Assembly: GCF_035917575.1 (NCBI RefSeq)
Contig: NZ_CP109090.1
Location: 5,394,001-5,458,000 of the forward strand
DNA length: 64,000 bases
From: Streptomyces sp. NBC_01788
Lineage (GTDB): Bacteria > Actinomycetota > Actinomycetes > Streptomycetales > Streptomycetaceae
Direction: 5' to 3'
Of this stretch, positions 50,280 to 62,393 are shown one piece after another. Both the position numbers and the translations under genes were made by a program. The notes under the pieces were generated by a model. The model saw only the letters and a program-made list of their open reading frames with translations. It was not told the origin of the DNA and ran no database searches. The first letter of the stretch is position 1. Each line of letters opens with the position of its first letter.

Positions 50280-52580
50280 CTACTTGAGGTACACGATGCC
50301 GTCCGTGGTGACGGCGGGGCGGCCCGCGGTGCCGACGACCACGATCTTGATCGTGTGCTTCGCACTGGTGGGCCAGGTCTTGGTCCAGATGGCGTCGCGG
50401 TACTTGGTCGTCGCCGACTGCAGGTCGACCCGGGCGGCCTTGGTGCCGTCGATGTAGATGTCGGCCTGCCCGGAGGTGCTCGCGCGGGAGACCAGCCAGG
50501 CCACGGAGCGGCCGGTGAAGGCCCAGGTCAGGGAGGCGTTCTTGGTCGAGCTGCCAAAGGACTGGCCGCCCAGGTAGCTGGCCGAGGACTTGCCCGCCCA
50601 GGTGCCGGTCTTCGTCGCGGCCGTCTCCTGGACAAGGACCGGGGTGCCGGACACCGCGGCCGTGCCGGTGTTGCCGGCCTGGTCGTACGCGGTCAGGGAC
50701 CAGGTGGTCGCGGCACCGGACGTGGCGGTGAGGGCGGCGCTGGTCGCGGTCGGACCGTACGTGGCGGCGGCCGGGGCGGTGAGCCTGACCTCCTTCAGCG
50801 CGGTGTTGTCGGCCGCCTTCCAGCTCAGGGTGACCGGGACCGCGGTCGTGTTCACCGTCCCCGCGCGCAGCGCCAGGGCCGGCTTGGTGGGGAAGGTCGG
50901 TGCGGTGGTCTCCGCGACGACCGTGGCCGCCGCGGAGACGGCCGTCCTGCCGGACTGGTGGGTGGCGCGGACCTGCACCTGGTGGCTGCCGGGCGTCAGC
51001 GTGGCCTTGGCCGAGGTGGCGGTTCCGGCGGCCTTGGTCACCGGCTGTCCGTCGACGAGGATTTCGTACGCGCCGATCAGCGCGGACGGGGTGGTCGCCG
51101 TCCAGCCCACGGTGATCGCGCCCTGGGTGTAGTACGTCGCGCCGGACAGGCCCGCACCGGTGACGGACTTGATCGCCAGCCCGGTGACGGGGCCGGCGGC
51201 CCAGGCACGGACGGTGGGGAGCTTGGCGTAGTACGCGTTGCCGGGGCACTGGGTATTGAAGCCGTCACGGTGCCCGTGGATGGCCGGCAGGCTCAGCTTG
51301 GCGCCCTTGGCCCAGGTCTTGCGGGCGTAGTTGCTCCCGCTGTCACCGGCGGTGAGGGTCGCCGTGCCGGCCGGGTCCACGCCGTACTGCCCCAGCTTCC
51401 AGGCGGCGATCCGGGCGACCGAGGTCAGCGCCGCGTCGCTCGGGGCGACGTCGGTGTAGGTGCCGAGGACGGATATGCCGGTGGTCTCGGAGTTGAAGCC
51501 GTAGGCGTGGGCGCCCATCACCGGCAGGTCCACTCCGCCCTTGCGGCCCTCGTAGACCGTGCCGCACTTGTCGACGAGGAAGTTGTAGCCGAGGTCTTTC
51601 CACTTCAGCTGTTTGACGTGGTACGCGTAGATGCCGCGGACGATCGCGGGGGCTTCGGCGCAGGTGTAGTTGTTGCTCTCCGCGGTGTGGTGGACCACCA
51701 CCGCCTTGATCTTTCCGCCGGGCAGGTAGTCGGGTGCCTCGGGGCTGAGCGTCTCGTCGGCGCCCCACCCGGCCCGCGACACGATCGCCGGCCGCGGCGC
51801 GGTGGACGGGGGAGCCTTGGGTCCGGTGGCACTGGGGCTGGGGCTGGGGCTGGGGGTTGTGGACGGGGGTGGGGAGGCCGGTGCGGAAGAACTCGGCGCC
51901 TGGCTCGGCGGGGTGGACTCGGCCGGAGTCCCGGACTCGACCGGCTCCGTGGTGGGATCGTCGCCTGCCGGTGTCTCCTCCGGCGGAGTGTCGGCCGGCT
52001 GGCCGGCCGTGGGGTCGGGCGACTCGGACGGATCGTCGGGCGCGTCGACGGCGTAGGCCGCCGGTTCCATCGCTCCCGTGCCGCCCGTGGCTGCCCTGCC
52101 CGGGTCGATCATGTCCAGGCGCAGCCCGGCGGGCAGCCGGTCGGACGTGCGTCCGCCCGCGGTGACCCGCACCTCCACGCCGTCGGAGGGGCCCACCCAG
52201 GCCGGTTCCGTGCCGCCGCGCTCGGCGGACGCCTCGCCCTGACCGCCGCTGCCGTCCAGCCGCAGCCACTGCGACCACTGGCCGGACCCGGCCGCGCGGG
52301 TGCGGGCCTCGATCGTGCCGTCGACCCGCGCCGAGGGGTCGTTCCAGGTGATGCCGAGCATGCTGAACGGCTCGGTCCGCTCCTGCTTCAGAGCGGCGCT
52401 GGTGCCCTGCTCGCTCGCCGTCAGCGCGGCCGTGCGGGCCTGGCTCGTGACGGGACCCGGCTTGCCGTCACCGTCGGTGCCCTTGCCCGGCTGATCGGAG
52501 CCTGTGGTCAGTAGGAGCCCTCCGACGATCCCTGCCGTGGCGACGGCAGCCGTACCCCAGATGTAGCGAGGTCTACCCAT
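50280..52580 (-). CDS. secreted N-acetylmuramoyl-L-alanine amidase, PGRP type, multidomain
   Basis: 766 residues. Cleaves the amide bond between MurNAc and the peptide stem. Parts: N-terminal signal/anchor (YIWGTAAVATAGIVGGLLL), a domain of about 110 residues with SQWLRLD, a Ser/Pro/Thr-rich linker (about 165-260), then PGRP/Amidase_2. Zinc ligands: His in VVVHHTAESNNYTC (about 293), His in IHGHRDGFN (about 432) and Cys in NTQCPGNAYY (about 441). The C-terminus has Ig/FN3-like repeats and a terminal domain (SYLGGQSFGSSTKNASLTW) that may bind glycan. ATG 52580 begins the signal sequence; the ribosome site is weak. Expected to act in wall turnover. Confidence 0.92.
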   Translation of the reverse strand: MGRPRYIWGTAAVATAGIVGGLLLTTGSDQPGKGTDGDGKPGPVTSQARTAALTASEQGTSAALKQERTEPFSMLGITWNDPSARVDGTIEARTRAAGSGQWSQWLRLDGSGGQGEASAERGGTEPAWVGPSDGVEVRVTAGGRTSDRLPAGLRLDMIDPGRAATGGTGAMEPAAYAVDAPDDPSESPDPTAGQPADTPPEETPAGDDPTTEPVESGTPAESTPPSQAPSSSAPASPPPSTTPSPSPSPSATGPKAPPSTAPRPAIVSRAGWGADETLSPEAPDYLPGGKIKAVVVHHTAESNNYTCAEAPAIVRGIYAYHVKQLKWKDLGYNFLVDKCGTVYEGRKGGVDLPVMGAHAYGFNSETTGISVLGTYTDVAPSDAALTSVARIAAWKLGQYGVDPAGTATLTAGDSGSNYARKTWAKGAKLSLPAIHGHRDGFNTQCPGNAYYAKLPTVRAWAAGPVTGLAIKSVTGAGLSGATYYTQGAITVGWTATTPSALIGAYEILVDGQPVTKAAGTATSAKATLTPGSHQVQVRATHQSGRTAVSAAATVVAETTAPTFPTKPALALRAGTVNTTAVPVTLSWKAADNTALKEVRLTAPAAATYGPTATSAALTATSGAATTWSLTAYDQAGNTGTAAVSGTPVLVQETAATKTGTWAGKSSASYLGGQSFGSSTKNASLTWAFTGRSVAWLVSRASTSGQADIYIDGTKAARVDLQSATTKYRDAIWTKTWPTSAKHTIKIVVVGTAGRPAVTTDGIVYLK

Positions 52581-52707
52581 AGCGGATCCGCGATGTCCTT
52601 CGTGAGGAGCGAGAAGAGTGGAGCCGCCGCACCCCGGGGGCGGGACGACTCGCTCAGTAGACCCGCGGGATCCGTCCACGGTTGTGTGATCATGCCGGGC
52701 ATGGCCG

Positions 52708-52721
52708 GTGACGCGCGTCAC
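52708..52721. promoter_or_regulatory. palindrome upstream of the NADP oxidoreductase gene
   Basis: GTGACGCGCGTCAC is an exact 14-base palindrome inside a larger imperfect hairpin (GGCCG arms), 103 bases before the start codon. Candidate operator. Confidence 0.4.
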
Positions 52722-52823
52722 CCGGCCGGCACCGGGACGGAAATATCCGGCGCCGCCCCGGGGTTTCGACTCACCTGCGGAAGCTGTGCCGGACACCGAC
52801 CCGGAGAGGCAGGGCGAGCGGAC

Positions 52824-53486
52824 ATGAGGATCGGCATCATCGGCGCGGGCAACATCGGCGGAAACCTCACCCGGCGGCTCACCGCCCTCGGGCACGACGT
52901 CTCCGTGGCGAACTCCCGTGGCCCGCGGACACTCGGCGCGCTGGCCGAGGAGACCGGCGCGACCCCCGTATACGCAAAGGAGGCGGCGCGCGGCGCCGAG
53001 GTCGTCGTGGTCACCGTCCCCGTCAAGGCGGTTCCGAACCTGCCGCCCGGGCTGCTCGACGGGGCGGCCGGGGGCGTGACGGTGATCGACACCGGCAACT
53101 ACTACCCGCGCGAGCGGGACGGCAGGATCGCGGGGATCGAGGACGAGGGGCTCACCGAGAGCCGCTGGACCGAACGGCAGATCGGTCATCCGGTGATCAA
53201 GGCGTTCAACGGGACCTACGCCCAGGACCTCCTCGAACGTCCCCGCCCGGCCGGGGCCCCCGACCGCACGGCGCTCCCGGTGGCGGGCGACGACGAGGCG
53301 GCCAAGGCGAAGGTGCGGGCGCTCGTCGACCAGCTCGGCTTCGACACCGTGGACGGCGGTGGCATCGACGACTCCTGGCGCCAGCAGCCCGGCACGCCGG
53401 TCTACGGCCTCCAGGCAGGCGCGGACACCGTCGCCAAGGCCCTGGCCGAGGCGTCCCCGGAGCGGCCGGCGCAGTTCCGGGGGTAG
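52824..53486 (+). CDS. NAD(P)-binding oxidoreductase, F420-dependent NADP reductase-like
   Basis: 220 residues. Rossmann fold with MRIGIIGAGNIGGNLTRRL at the N-terminus, ANSRGPRTL following the second strand (typical of NADPH-using FNO/ProC-like proteins), VVVVTVPVKAVPNLPPGLL and VIDTGNYYPRERDG. The family includes F420H2:NADP oxidoreductases, but many short members have unknown substrates; a role in F420 redox balance is possible only. ATG 52824, with GGGCGAG about 8 bases upstream. Monocistronic; convergent with the lysozyme gene. Confidence 0.85.
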   Translation: MRIGIIGAGNIGGNLTRRLTALGHDVSVANSRGPRTLGALAEETGATPVYAKEAARGAEVVVVTVPVKAVPNLPPGLLDGAAGGVTVIDTGNYYPRERDGRIAGIEDEGLTESRWTERQIGHPVIKAFNGTYAQDLLERPRPAGAPDRTALPVAGDDEAAKAKVRALVDQLGFDTVDGGGIDDSWRQQPGTPVYGLQAGADTVAKALAEASPERPAQFRG

Positions 53487-53493
53487 TGCCGGC

Positions 53494-54048
53494 TCAGACG
53501 GCCGCCCACTGCCGCAGCGCGGTCGCGCCGGCGAAGTTCGCCACGTCCTTGTCCAGCGGGTCGTCGGTGTACTGGTGGAAGAGCCACTTCGCCTTGATCC
53601 GGGGCTCCCCGGCGGCGACGTAGTCGGCGATCCACAGGCCGTCGCCCGCGTAGGAGGTGGTGTCGATGTTGAGCCAGAAGTTCCTGTTCGTGTAGAGCAC
53701 GACCCGGTTGTGCGGGCGCAGGGACTTGACCGCGCGGATGAACGCGTCCTTCTCCGCGTTGGTCGCGTGCGTGCCCTCGCCGGTCGTCTCCCAGTCGACG
53801 GCGAGGACGTCGCCCGCCTTCTCGGGCGCCTGCGAGACGAAGTACTCCGCCTGCGCGGTGATGTTGCCGGGCCACAGGAAGTGGTAGAAGCCGACCACGA
53901 GACCGGCGTCACGGCCGTGCTTGGTCTGGGCACTGAGCTTGGAGTTGACGTACGTGCGGCCCTCCGTCGCCTTGATGAAGACGAAGGAGAGGCCGCTCGT
54001 GCCGTAGGTGGAGGACTGGTAGGCGCTCACATCGATGCCGTGCAGCAT
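53494..54048 (-). CDS. GH25 lysozyme-like protein without signal peptide
   Basis: 184 residues, one GH25 domain: MLHGIDVSAYQSS (first catalytic Asp region), FVFIKATEGRTYVN, VVGFYHFLWPG, VLAVDWETTGEG (DWE acid pair), VVLYTNRNFWLN, WIADYVAAGEP and WLFHQYTDDPLDKDVANF. The N-terminus begins directly at the catalytic domain: ATG 54048 has CAGGGAG seven bases upstream, and an upstream frame shows no signal peptide. It would need another exit route (lysis, or leakage), or act inside as endolysin-like protein. No holin gene is adjacent. Confidence 0.87.
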   Translation of the reverse strand: MLHGIDVSAYQSSTYGTSGLSFVFIKATEGRTYVNSKLSAQTKHGRDAGLVVGFYHFLWPGNITAQAEYFVSQAPEKAGDVLAVDWETTGEGTHATNAEKDAFIRAVKSLRPHNRVVLYTNRNFWLNIDTTSYAGDGLWIADYVAAGEPRIKAKWLFHQYTDDPLDKDVANFAGATALRQWAAV

Positions 54049-54139
54049 GCACACTCCCTGAAGGTGCCGTGGGGGAGGAGTCGGTGGTCGGTTTCTGCCC
54101 CACAACTGGTACGGGCGATCCCTTCAGGGCGTTCGAACA

Positions 54140-55171
54140 TCAGCTCCGGGGGGCCACCGAACCCAGTACGGCGGCCGACTTGGCCGACCAGTCCGAGGTG
54201 ATCAGACTGGCGTGCTGCCCGGCCAGGAGGGACAGGCGGGCGGCCACCTCCGCGTCCGTGGGATCGGTCGAGGAGATCGCCGGGGCGACCTGGGCCGCGT
54301 CCGTCGTGATCAGGATGTAGTGGTTCCGGGAGTAGAAGGACGTGTCGTAGCCCTTGGTGGCGTAGGTCGCCGCGTCGCCGTCGAAGAACACGAACCAGGG
54401 GCGGATCGAGGTGTCGTAGCGGCTCGCGCGCGGGTCACCGGCGGCGGCGCCGAGGACGGCGGGGAACGCCTGGGCGGAGGCGATGTTCCCGGCCGCGTAC
54501 AGGTCGCGCAGGTGGTCGCCGTACTCCTGGTCGGTCCAGTAGTGGTCGAAGGGGTTGGCCTGCTCCACGGTGCCGGGGATCAGCTCGAAGAGGACCTTGC
54601 CGGTCAGGGCGTCCCGGGACGGCCAGGCGTCGGCCCTGGCGGCCGCGTCGAGCGACGCGTGCTTCCCGCCGAGCAGGTCGGACGGCTTGTAGACCATGTC
54701 GCCGAGCTTCTGCCGCACCAGGGTGTCGAACGCGGCGGGCCCGAGTCCGAGGGTGTTGTTGAAGCCGTTCTTCATCTCCATCTTGAAGACGATGGGCCGG
54801 TGGTCGGGGTGGAGCTGGTGCCAGGCGGCGATGTTGTCCAGGCAGCTCCCGAGGTCCTGGTCGCGGCTCTTGCCGTACAGCTCGCCGGGGGTCTTCGCGG
54901 CCTCGCAGTTGTTGTTGTTGCCCAGCGGATTGCTGTGGCTGACCCGCCAGCGCCGGGTCAGCGGGTCGGTGTAGACGTCGATCTCGAGCAGCGAGGCCCC
55001 GGAGTCCAGCGCCTGTGCGAAGTAGGTGTACTTGGCCTTCTCGTACGCGTTGTGCGTACCGATCGCCGTCGTACCGGCGAACGTCGGCTCCGCCGCGCGT
55101 GCGTTGCCCGGGACCGCAGTCAGGAGCGCCACCGCACCCAGTAAGCCCGCCAGTCTTCTCGTCCCGCTCAT
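54140..55171 (-). CDS. secreted phosphatidylinositol-specific phospholipase C-like protein (Ca2+-dependent type)
   Basis: 343 residues. Signal peptide residues 1-30 (RRLAGLLGAVALLTAVPGNARA), then GTHNAYEKAKYTYF (first active-site His with Asn), LLEIDVYTDPLTRRWRVSHSNP (metal Glu/Asp and second His), VFKMEMKNGFNN, and GKVLFELIPGT. These fit the Ca2+-dependent PI-PLC branch (SaPLC1-like). ATG 55171 follows AAGGGAG. Likely cleaves inositol phospholipids or glycerophospho-compounds outside the cell; phosphate scavenging is possible. Divergent from the SPFH gene. Confidence 0.82.
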   Translation of the reverse strand: MSGTRRLAGLLGAVALLTAVPGNARAAEPTFAGTTAIGTHNAYEKAKYTYFAQALDSGASLLEIDVYTDPLTRRWRVSHSNPLGNNNNCEAAKTPGELYGKSRDQDLGSCLDNIAAWHQLHPDHRPIVFKMEMKNGFNNTLGLGPAAFDTLVRQKLGDMVYKPSDLLGGKHASLDAAARADAWPSRDALTGKVLFELIPGTVEQANPFDHYWTDQEYGDHLRDLYAAGNIASAQAFPAVLGAAAGDPRASRYDTSIRPWFVFFDGDAATYATKGYDTSFYSRNHYILITTDAAQVAPAISSTDPTDAEVAARLSLLAGQHASLITSDWSAKSAAVLGSVAPRS

Positions 55172-55343
55172 GGCCAACTCCCTTTGTTCGTAGTCGAGTT
55201 GAGCGGAAGCGTAGGGAAGAACGGTTACCGTGCGGTAGCCCCCGGGGGAACAGGTTCGATCAGGTGCCGGACCCCCGGGGCGGCGGCGATTGCTATCGTG
55301 CGGTCGCGAAGTGAGCCGAAAGCAGAGGAAACGGGGGCGGGCC

Positions 55344-56468
55344 ATGGGACTGATGGACCGTATACGCGGTGAGTTCATCGACATCATCGAGTGGACGGAC
55401 GACAGCCGCGACACCATCGTCTGGCGCTTCCCGCGCTACGAGAACGAGATCAAGATGGGCGCCAAGCTCGTCGTCCGCGAGTCGCAGACGGCGGTCTTCG
55501 TCAACGAGGGGCAGATCGCCGACGTCTTCACGCCCGGCACCTACACCCTGGAGACGCAGAACCTGCCGGTGCTGTCCACCCTGAAGGGCTGGAAGTACGG
55601 CTTCCACTCGCCCTTCAAGGCCGAGGTCTACTTCGTCACCACCCGCCAGTTCACCGACCTCAAGTGGGGCACCCAGAACCCCGTCATCGTCCGTGACCCC
55701 GAGTTCGGCATGGTGCGGCTGCGGGCCTTCGGCGCCTTCGCGGCCCGCGTCGTGGACGCCGCCGCGCTGCTGCGAGAACTGGCAGGAACCGACCCGCAGT
55801 TCCGCACCGAGGAGGTGCAGGAGTACCTGCGGCAGCTCATCGTCGGGCGACTGGCGACCGCCCTGGCCACGGCCGGGGTGCCGATGCTGGACCTGGCCAC
55901 CCGTCAGGACGGGCTCGGCGCCGCGCTGTCGGCCGCCCTCACCGAGGAACTGGCCCCGGTCGGCATCGCCGTGCCCAAGTTCATCATCGAGAACATCTCG
56001 CTGCCGCCCGAGGTCGAGGCCGCCGTCGACGCCCGCTCCCGGATGGGGATCGTGGGCAACCTCGACCAGTACACCCAGCTCCAGGCGGCCGACGCGATCG
56101 GCGACGCCGCGCGCAATCCCGGCGCCGCGGGCGAGGGTGTCGGACTGGGCGTCGGCATGGCCCTCGGCCGGCGCATGGCGGAGGGCCTCACCCCGCAGCA
56201 GCCCGCCGCCGCTCCGGCCCCCGCGCCCGCCGCCCCTCCGGTCGCCCCGCCGCCGCTGCCCCAGCAGCAGTGGTTCATCGGCGCCGGCGGCGCCCAGCAG
56301 GGCCCGTACGACACCGCCGCGCTGACCGGCCTGATCGGCGCCGGCACCCTCGCCCGGACCACCCTGGTCTGGCAGAACGGCATGTCCGGCTGGCTCCCCG
56401 CCGAACAGGTCCCGGAGGTCGAACGCCTCTTCGGCAGCGTCCCGCCGCCGCTGCCGCCCCAGGCCTGA
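55344..56468 (+). CDS. SPFH-domain protein with C-terminal GYF_2 domain
   Basis: 375 residues. N-terminal virion-core/SPFH-like region (MGLMDRIRGEFIDIIEWTDD, RFPRYENEIKMGAKLVVRESQTAVFVNEGQIADVFTPG) typical of YdjI-type bacterial flotillin relatives, to about residue 270; then a Pro/Ala linker and a GYF_2 domain (about 309-365: WFIGAGGAQQGPYD, VWQNGMSGWLPAEQVPE), which binds proline-rich peptides. B. subtilis YdjI instead ends in a zinc ribbon. ATG 55344. The next gene encodes the membrane-anchored double zinc-ribbon partner, 19 bases downstream. Probable role: envelope-stress scaffold, possibly with PspA (not in this window). Confidence 0.88.
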   Translation: MGLMDRIRGEFIDIIEWTDDSRDTIVWRFPRYENEIKMGAKLVVRESQTAVFVNEGQIADVFTPGTYTLETQNLPVLSTLKGWKYGFHSPFKAEVYFVTTRQFTDLKWGTQNPVIVRDPEFGMVRLRAFGAFAARVVDAAALLRELAGTDPQFRTEEVQEYLRQLIVGRLATALATAGVPMLDLATRQDGLGAALSAALTEELAPVGIAVPKFIIENISLPPEVEAAVDARSRMGIVGNLDQYTQLQAADAIGDAARNPGAAGEGVGLGVGMALGRRMAEGLTPQQPAAAPAPAPAAPPVAPPPLPQQQWFIGAGGAQQGPYDTAALTGLIGAGTLARTTLVWQNGMSGWLPAEQVPEVERLFGSVPPPLPPQA

Positions 56469-56487
56469 GCGGACGGGGACGACGACC

Positions 56488-57582
56488 ATGACCGAGGACC
56501 AGGCCACCGCCGCCCGCTCGTACCCGTGCGAGGCCTGCGGTGCCACCGTGGAGTACGCCCCGGGGACCGACGCGCTGCGCTGCCCCTACTGCGCGCACCA
56601 GCAGGCCATCGTGCCCGTGCAGCGCGCGGTGCGGGAGCACCCGATCCAGGAGCTGGCGGCCCTCCCCGCCAAGCCACAGGCCGGGCCCGGCTCCGTGAAC
56701 ACCTTCGTCTGCCCCGGCTGCGGGGCCCGCACCGAGAGCGACACGCTCTCCGTGCGCTGCCAGTTCTGCGCCACGCCCCTGGTGGCCGACGCGGGCGCCA
56801 CCGAGCGGGTCGTCCCCGAGGCCGTCGTGCCCTTCGGCCTCGACCGCGACGGGGCCCGGGACGCGCTGCGCACCTGGACGTCCTCGCGCTGGTTCGCCCC
56901 CAAGGACCTGAAGAAGGTCACCGAGGCGGAGTCCTTCAAGGGCAGCTACCTGCCCCACTGGACGTACGACGCGGCCACCGTCTCCGACTACCGGGGCCGG
57001 CGCGGTGAGTACTACTACGAGACCGTGACCCGCACCGTCACCGAGAACGGCGAGACCCGCACCGTGACCGAGCAGGTGCGGCACACCCGCTGGTACCCGG
57101 CCTCCGGAACGGTGTCCCGGGACTTCGACGACGTCCTGGTCCCGGGCACCGGCCATGTCACCGCCAAGCAGCTCGACAAGCTCACGCCCTGGCCGCTGGA
57201 GGAGGCCAGGCCCTACCAGGAGGAGTACCTGGCGGGCTTCCAGACGGTGCGCTACGACATCGAGCCCGAGGCGGGCCTGGAGACGGCCAAGCAGCGGATG
57301 GCCGAGGTCATCGAGGGTGACTGCCGCAGTGACATCGGCGGCGACGAGCAGCGGGTCGAGTCGGTCGACACCCACTACTCCGACGTCACCTTCAAGCTGA
57401 TGCTGCTCCCGGTGTGGTTCCTGACCTACCTGCACGCCGGGCGGACCTGGCAGGTGACGGTGAACGCCCGCACCGGAGAGGTGGTCGGCGAGCGCCCGTA
57501 CAGCACCGGCAAGATCGTCGCCGCCTCGCTCGTGGCGCTCGCGGTGATCGCGCTGGCCGTCTGGCTGATCGCCAGGAGGTAG
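56488..57582 (+). CDS. double zinc-ribbon protein with C-terminal membrane anchor
   Basis: 364 residues. Two zinc ribbons: CEACGATVEY with CPYCAHQQ (residues about 14-35), and CPGCGARTES with CQFCATPL (about 74-94). A beta-rich middle domain follows (WFAPKDLKKVTEAESFKGSYLPHWTYDA, typical of the YdjG/TFIIB-like family) and the C-terminus is a single membrane helix (KIVAASLVALAVIALAVWLIARR), leaving the body in the cytoplasm. In B. subtilis YdjG-YdjH recruit YdjI and PspA to the membrane. No YdjH homologue is visible here. Confidence 0.87.
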   Translation: MTEDQATAARSYPCEACGATVEYAPGTDALRCPYCAHQQAIVPVQRAVREHPIQELAALPAKPQAGPGSVNTFVCPGCGARTESDTLSVRCQFCATPLVADAGATERVVPEAVVPFGLDRDGARDALRTWTSSRWFAPKDLKKVTEAESFKGSYLPHWTYDAATVSDYRGRRGEYYYETVTRTVTENGETRTVTEQVRHTRWYPASGTVSRDFDDVLVPGTGHVTAKQLDKLTPWPLEEARPYQEEYLAGFQTVRYDIEPEAGLETAKQRMAEVIEGDCRSDIGGDEQRVESVDTHYSDVTFKLMLLPVWFLTYLHAGRTWQVTVNARTGEVVGERPYSTGKIVAASLVALAVIALAVWLIARR

Positions 57583-57583
57583 C

Positions 57584-57605
57584 GGCCCGCGCGGCGGCGC
57601 GGGCC
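57584..57605. terminator. convergent terminator (zinc-ribbon / sdaA)
   Basis: GGCCCGCGC (57584-57592) pairs with GCGCGGGCC (57597-57605) between the two stops. Confidence 0.75.
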
Positions 57606-57613
57606 GGACCTCG

Positions 57614-58981
<1,368 letters not shown>

Positions 58982-59037
58982 GGTGACTCCTCAAGACGGG
59001 GTGGTGCTGGGGGTGCCAGGGGCGGGGCACCGCGTAC

Positions 59038-59056
59038 GGGCCGGGGTCTCCGGCCC
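59038..59056 (-). terminator. hairpin between glyA and sdaA
   Basis: GGGCCGG (59038-59044) with CCGGCCC (59050-59056). A short stem in the 101-base gap; may attenuate. It is flanked by a duplicated 15-base segment (58986-59000 and 59066-59080). Confidence 0.45.
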
Positions 59057-59082
59057 GCACGAGGCACTCCTCAAAACGGGAC

Positions 59083-60345
<1,263 letters not shown>

Positions 60346-60362
60346 GTGCGTGTGTCCGATTC

Positions 60363-60740
60363 TCAGCCGGCCGTCTCGGCGGCGTACTCGTCGGCGGAGA
60401 GCAGGTCGGCGGGCTCCTCGGCCAGGCGCACCTTGAACAGCCAGCCGCCCTCGAAGGGAGCGGAGTTCACCAGCGACGGGTCGCTCACCACGTCCTCGTT
60501 GACCTCGGTGATCTCACCGCTGACGGGGGAGTACAGGTCGGACACCGACTTGGTCGACTCCAGCTCACCGCAGGTCTCGCCCGCGGCCACCGTGTCGCCG
60601 ACCTCCGGGAGCTGGGCGTAGACGACATCGCCGAGCGCGTTGGCCGCGAACTCCGTGATGCCGACCGTCGCCACGCCGTCCTCGACGGGCGACAGCCACT
60701 CGTGCTCCTTGCTGTAGCGCAGATGCTGAGGGTTGTTCAT
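60363..60740 (-). CDS. gcvH: glycine cleavage system H protein
   Basis: 125-residue lipoyl carrier that shuttles the aminomethyl group between GcvP, GcvT and lipoamide dehydrogenase. Lipoyl-lysine in [14 protein letters not shown]-terminus [10 protein letters not shown] and C-terminus GGWLFKVRL are typical. AGGAG lies upstream of ATG 60740. Between gcvT (gap 110 bases) and glyA. gcvP is not in the window and must be elsewhere. Confidence 0.97.
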   Translation of the reverse strand: MNNPQHLRYSKEHEWLSPVEDGVATVGITEFAANALGDVVYAQLPEVGDTVAAGETCGELESTKSVSDLYSPVSGEITEVNEDVVSDPSLVNSAPFEGGWLFKVRLAEEPADLLSADEYAAETAG

Positions 60741-60850
60741 GGCCAGAATTCTCCTGTACGCGGGTGAATGGTGATGAATGGGGAGTGCGAAAGGCGTGCG
60801 TGACCAGGGGTGACGTGTCTCACGTCGCCTCCGTGGCGGCTACGGCCGTG

Positions 60851-61978
<1,128 letters not shown>

Positions 61979-62020
61979 CGGGCGGTCTCCCAGGCATGAC
62001 AGGCGAGGACGGATCCATGT

Positions 62021-62228
62021 CCTCCCCATCTGTCATCGGAACCTGAGAGGTTCGCCATGACCGCCGTCGGACGGACGGAGCACGGCTTGCACCTTGGGTG
62101 GAGCCACTGCGCCAGCGGCCCGCTTTTCAGATGTGCCTCGCCCGCGCGGTAACGGTGCCTGAGAGATTCAAGGGAGGTACTTGCTCCTTCGGCGCCCCAG
62201 CGAGACGGCTGGGGACTCTCCCGCGCGG
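62021..62228 (-). ncRNA. tandem glycine riboswitch upstream of gcvT
   Basis: Two glycine aptamers on the minus strand. The first (about 62122-62228) carries GGGAGAGT, GCCGAAGGAGCAA (62181-62193) and GAATCTCTCAGGCA (62156-62169). The second (about 62021-62108) carries AAGGTGCAA, GAACCTCTCAGGTTCC (62038-62053) and GATGACAGATGGGGAGG (62021-62037). It ends 42 bases before gcvT. Published work on S. griseus reports glycine riboswitches that activate its gcv genes; the same ON behaviour is expected. Confidence 0.93.
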
Positions 62229-62393
62229 ATTCAAGCGGCCGATATGCAGTTGCGCGGACATCATTGCACGCCTGGCCCGCTTCGCGGCAGGTCGGCATCT
62301 GTGACCGTCCTGTGGCAGTAAGTACGCGGTTACGTCCTGCGAATACCCGATAACCTTTCGGCCACAGCAGTGGTTCACAGCAGGCGGTAGCAG

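Noticed and set aside
54128..54140. GTTCGAAC palindrome considered as a LexA (SOS) box
   Set aside because: It lies at the 3' end of the PI-PLC-like gene, about 80 bases upstream of the lysozyme start, and lacks the longer flanking symmetry expected; a single 8-mer is weak evidence.
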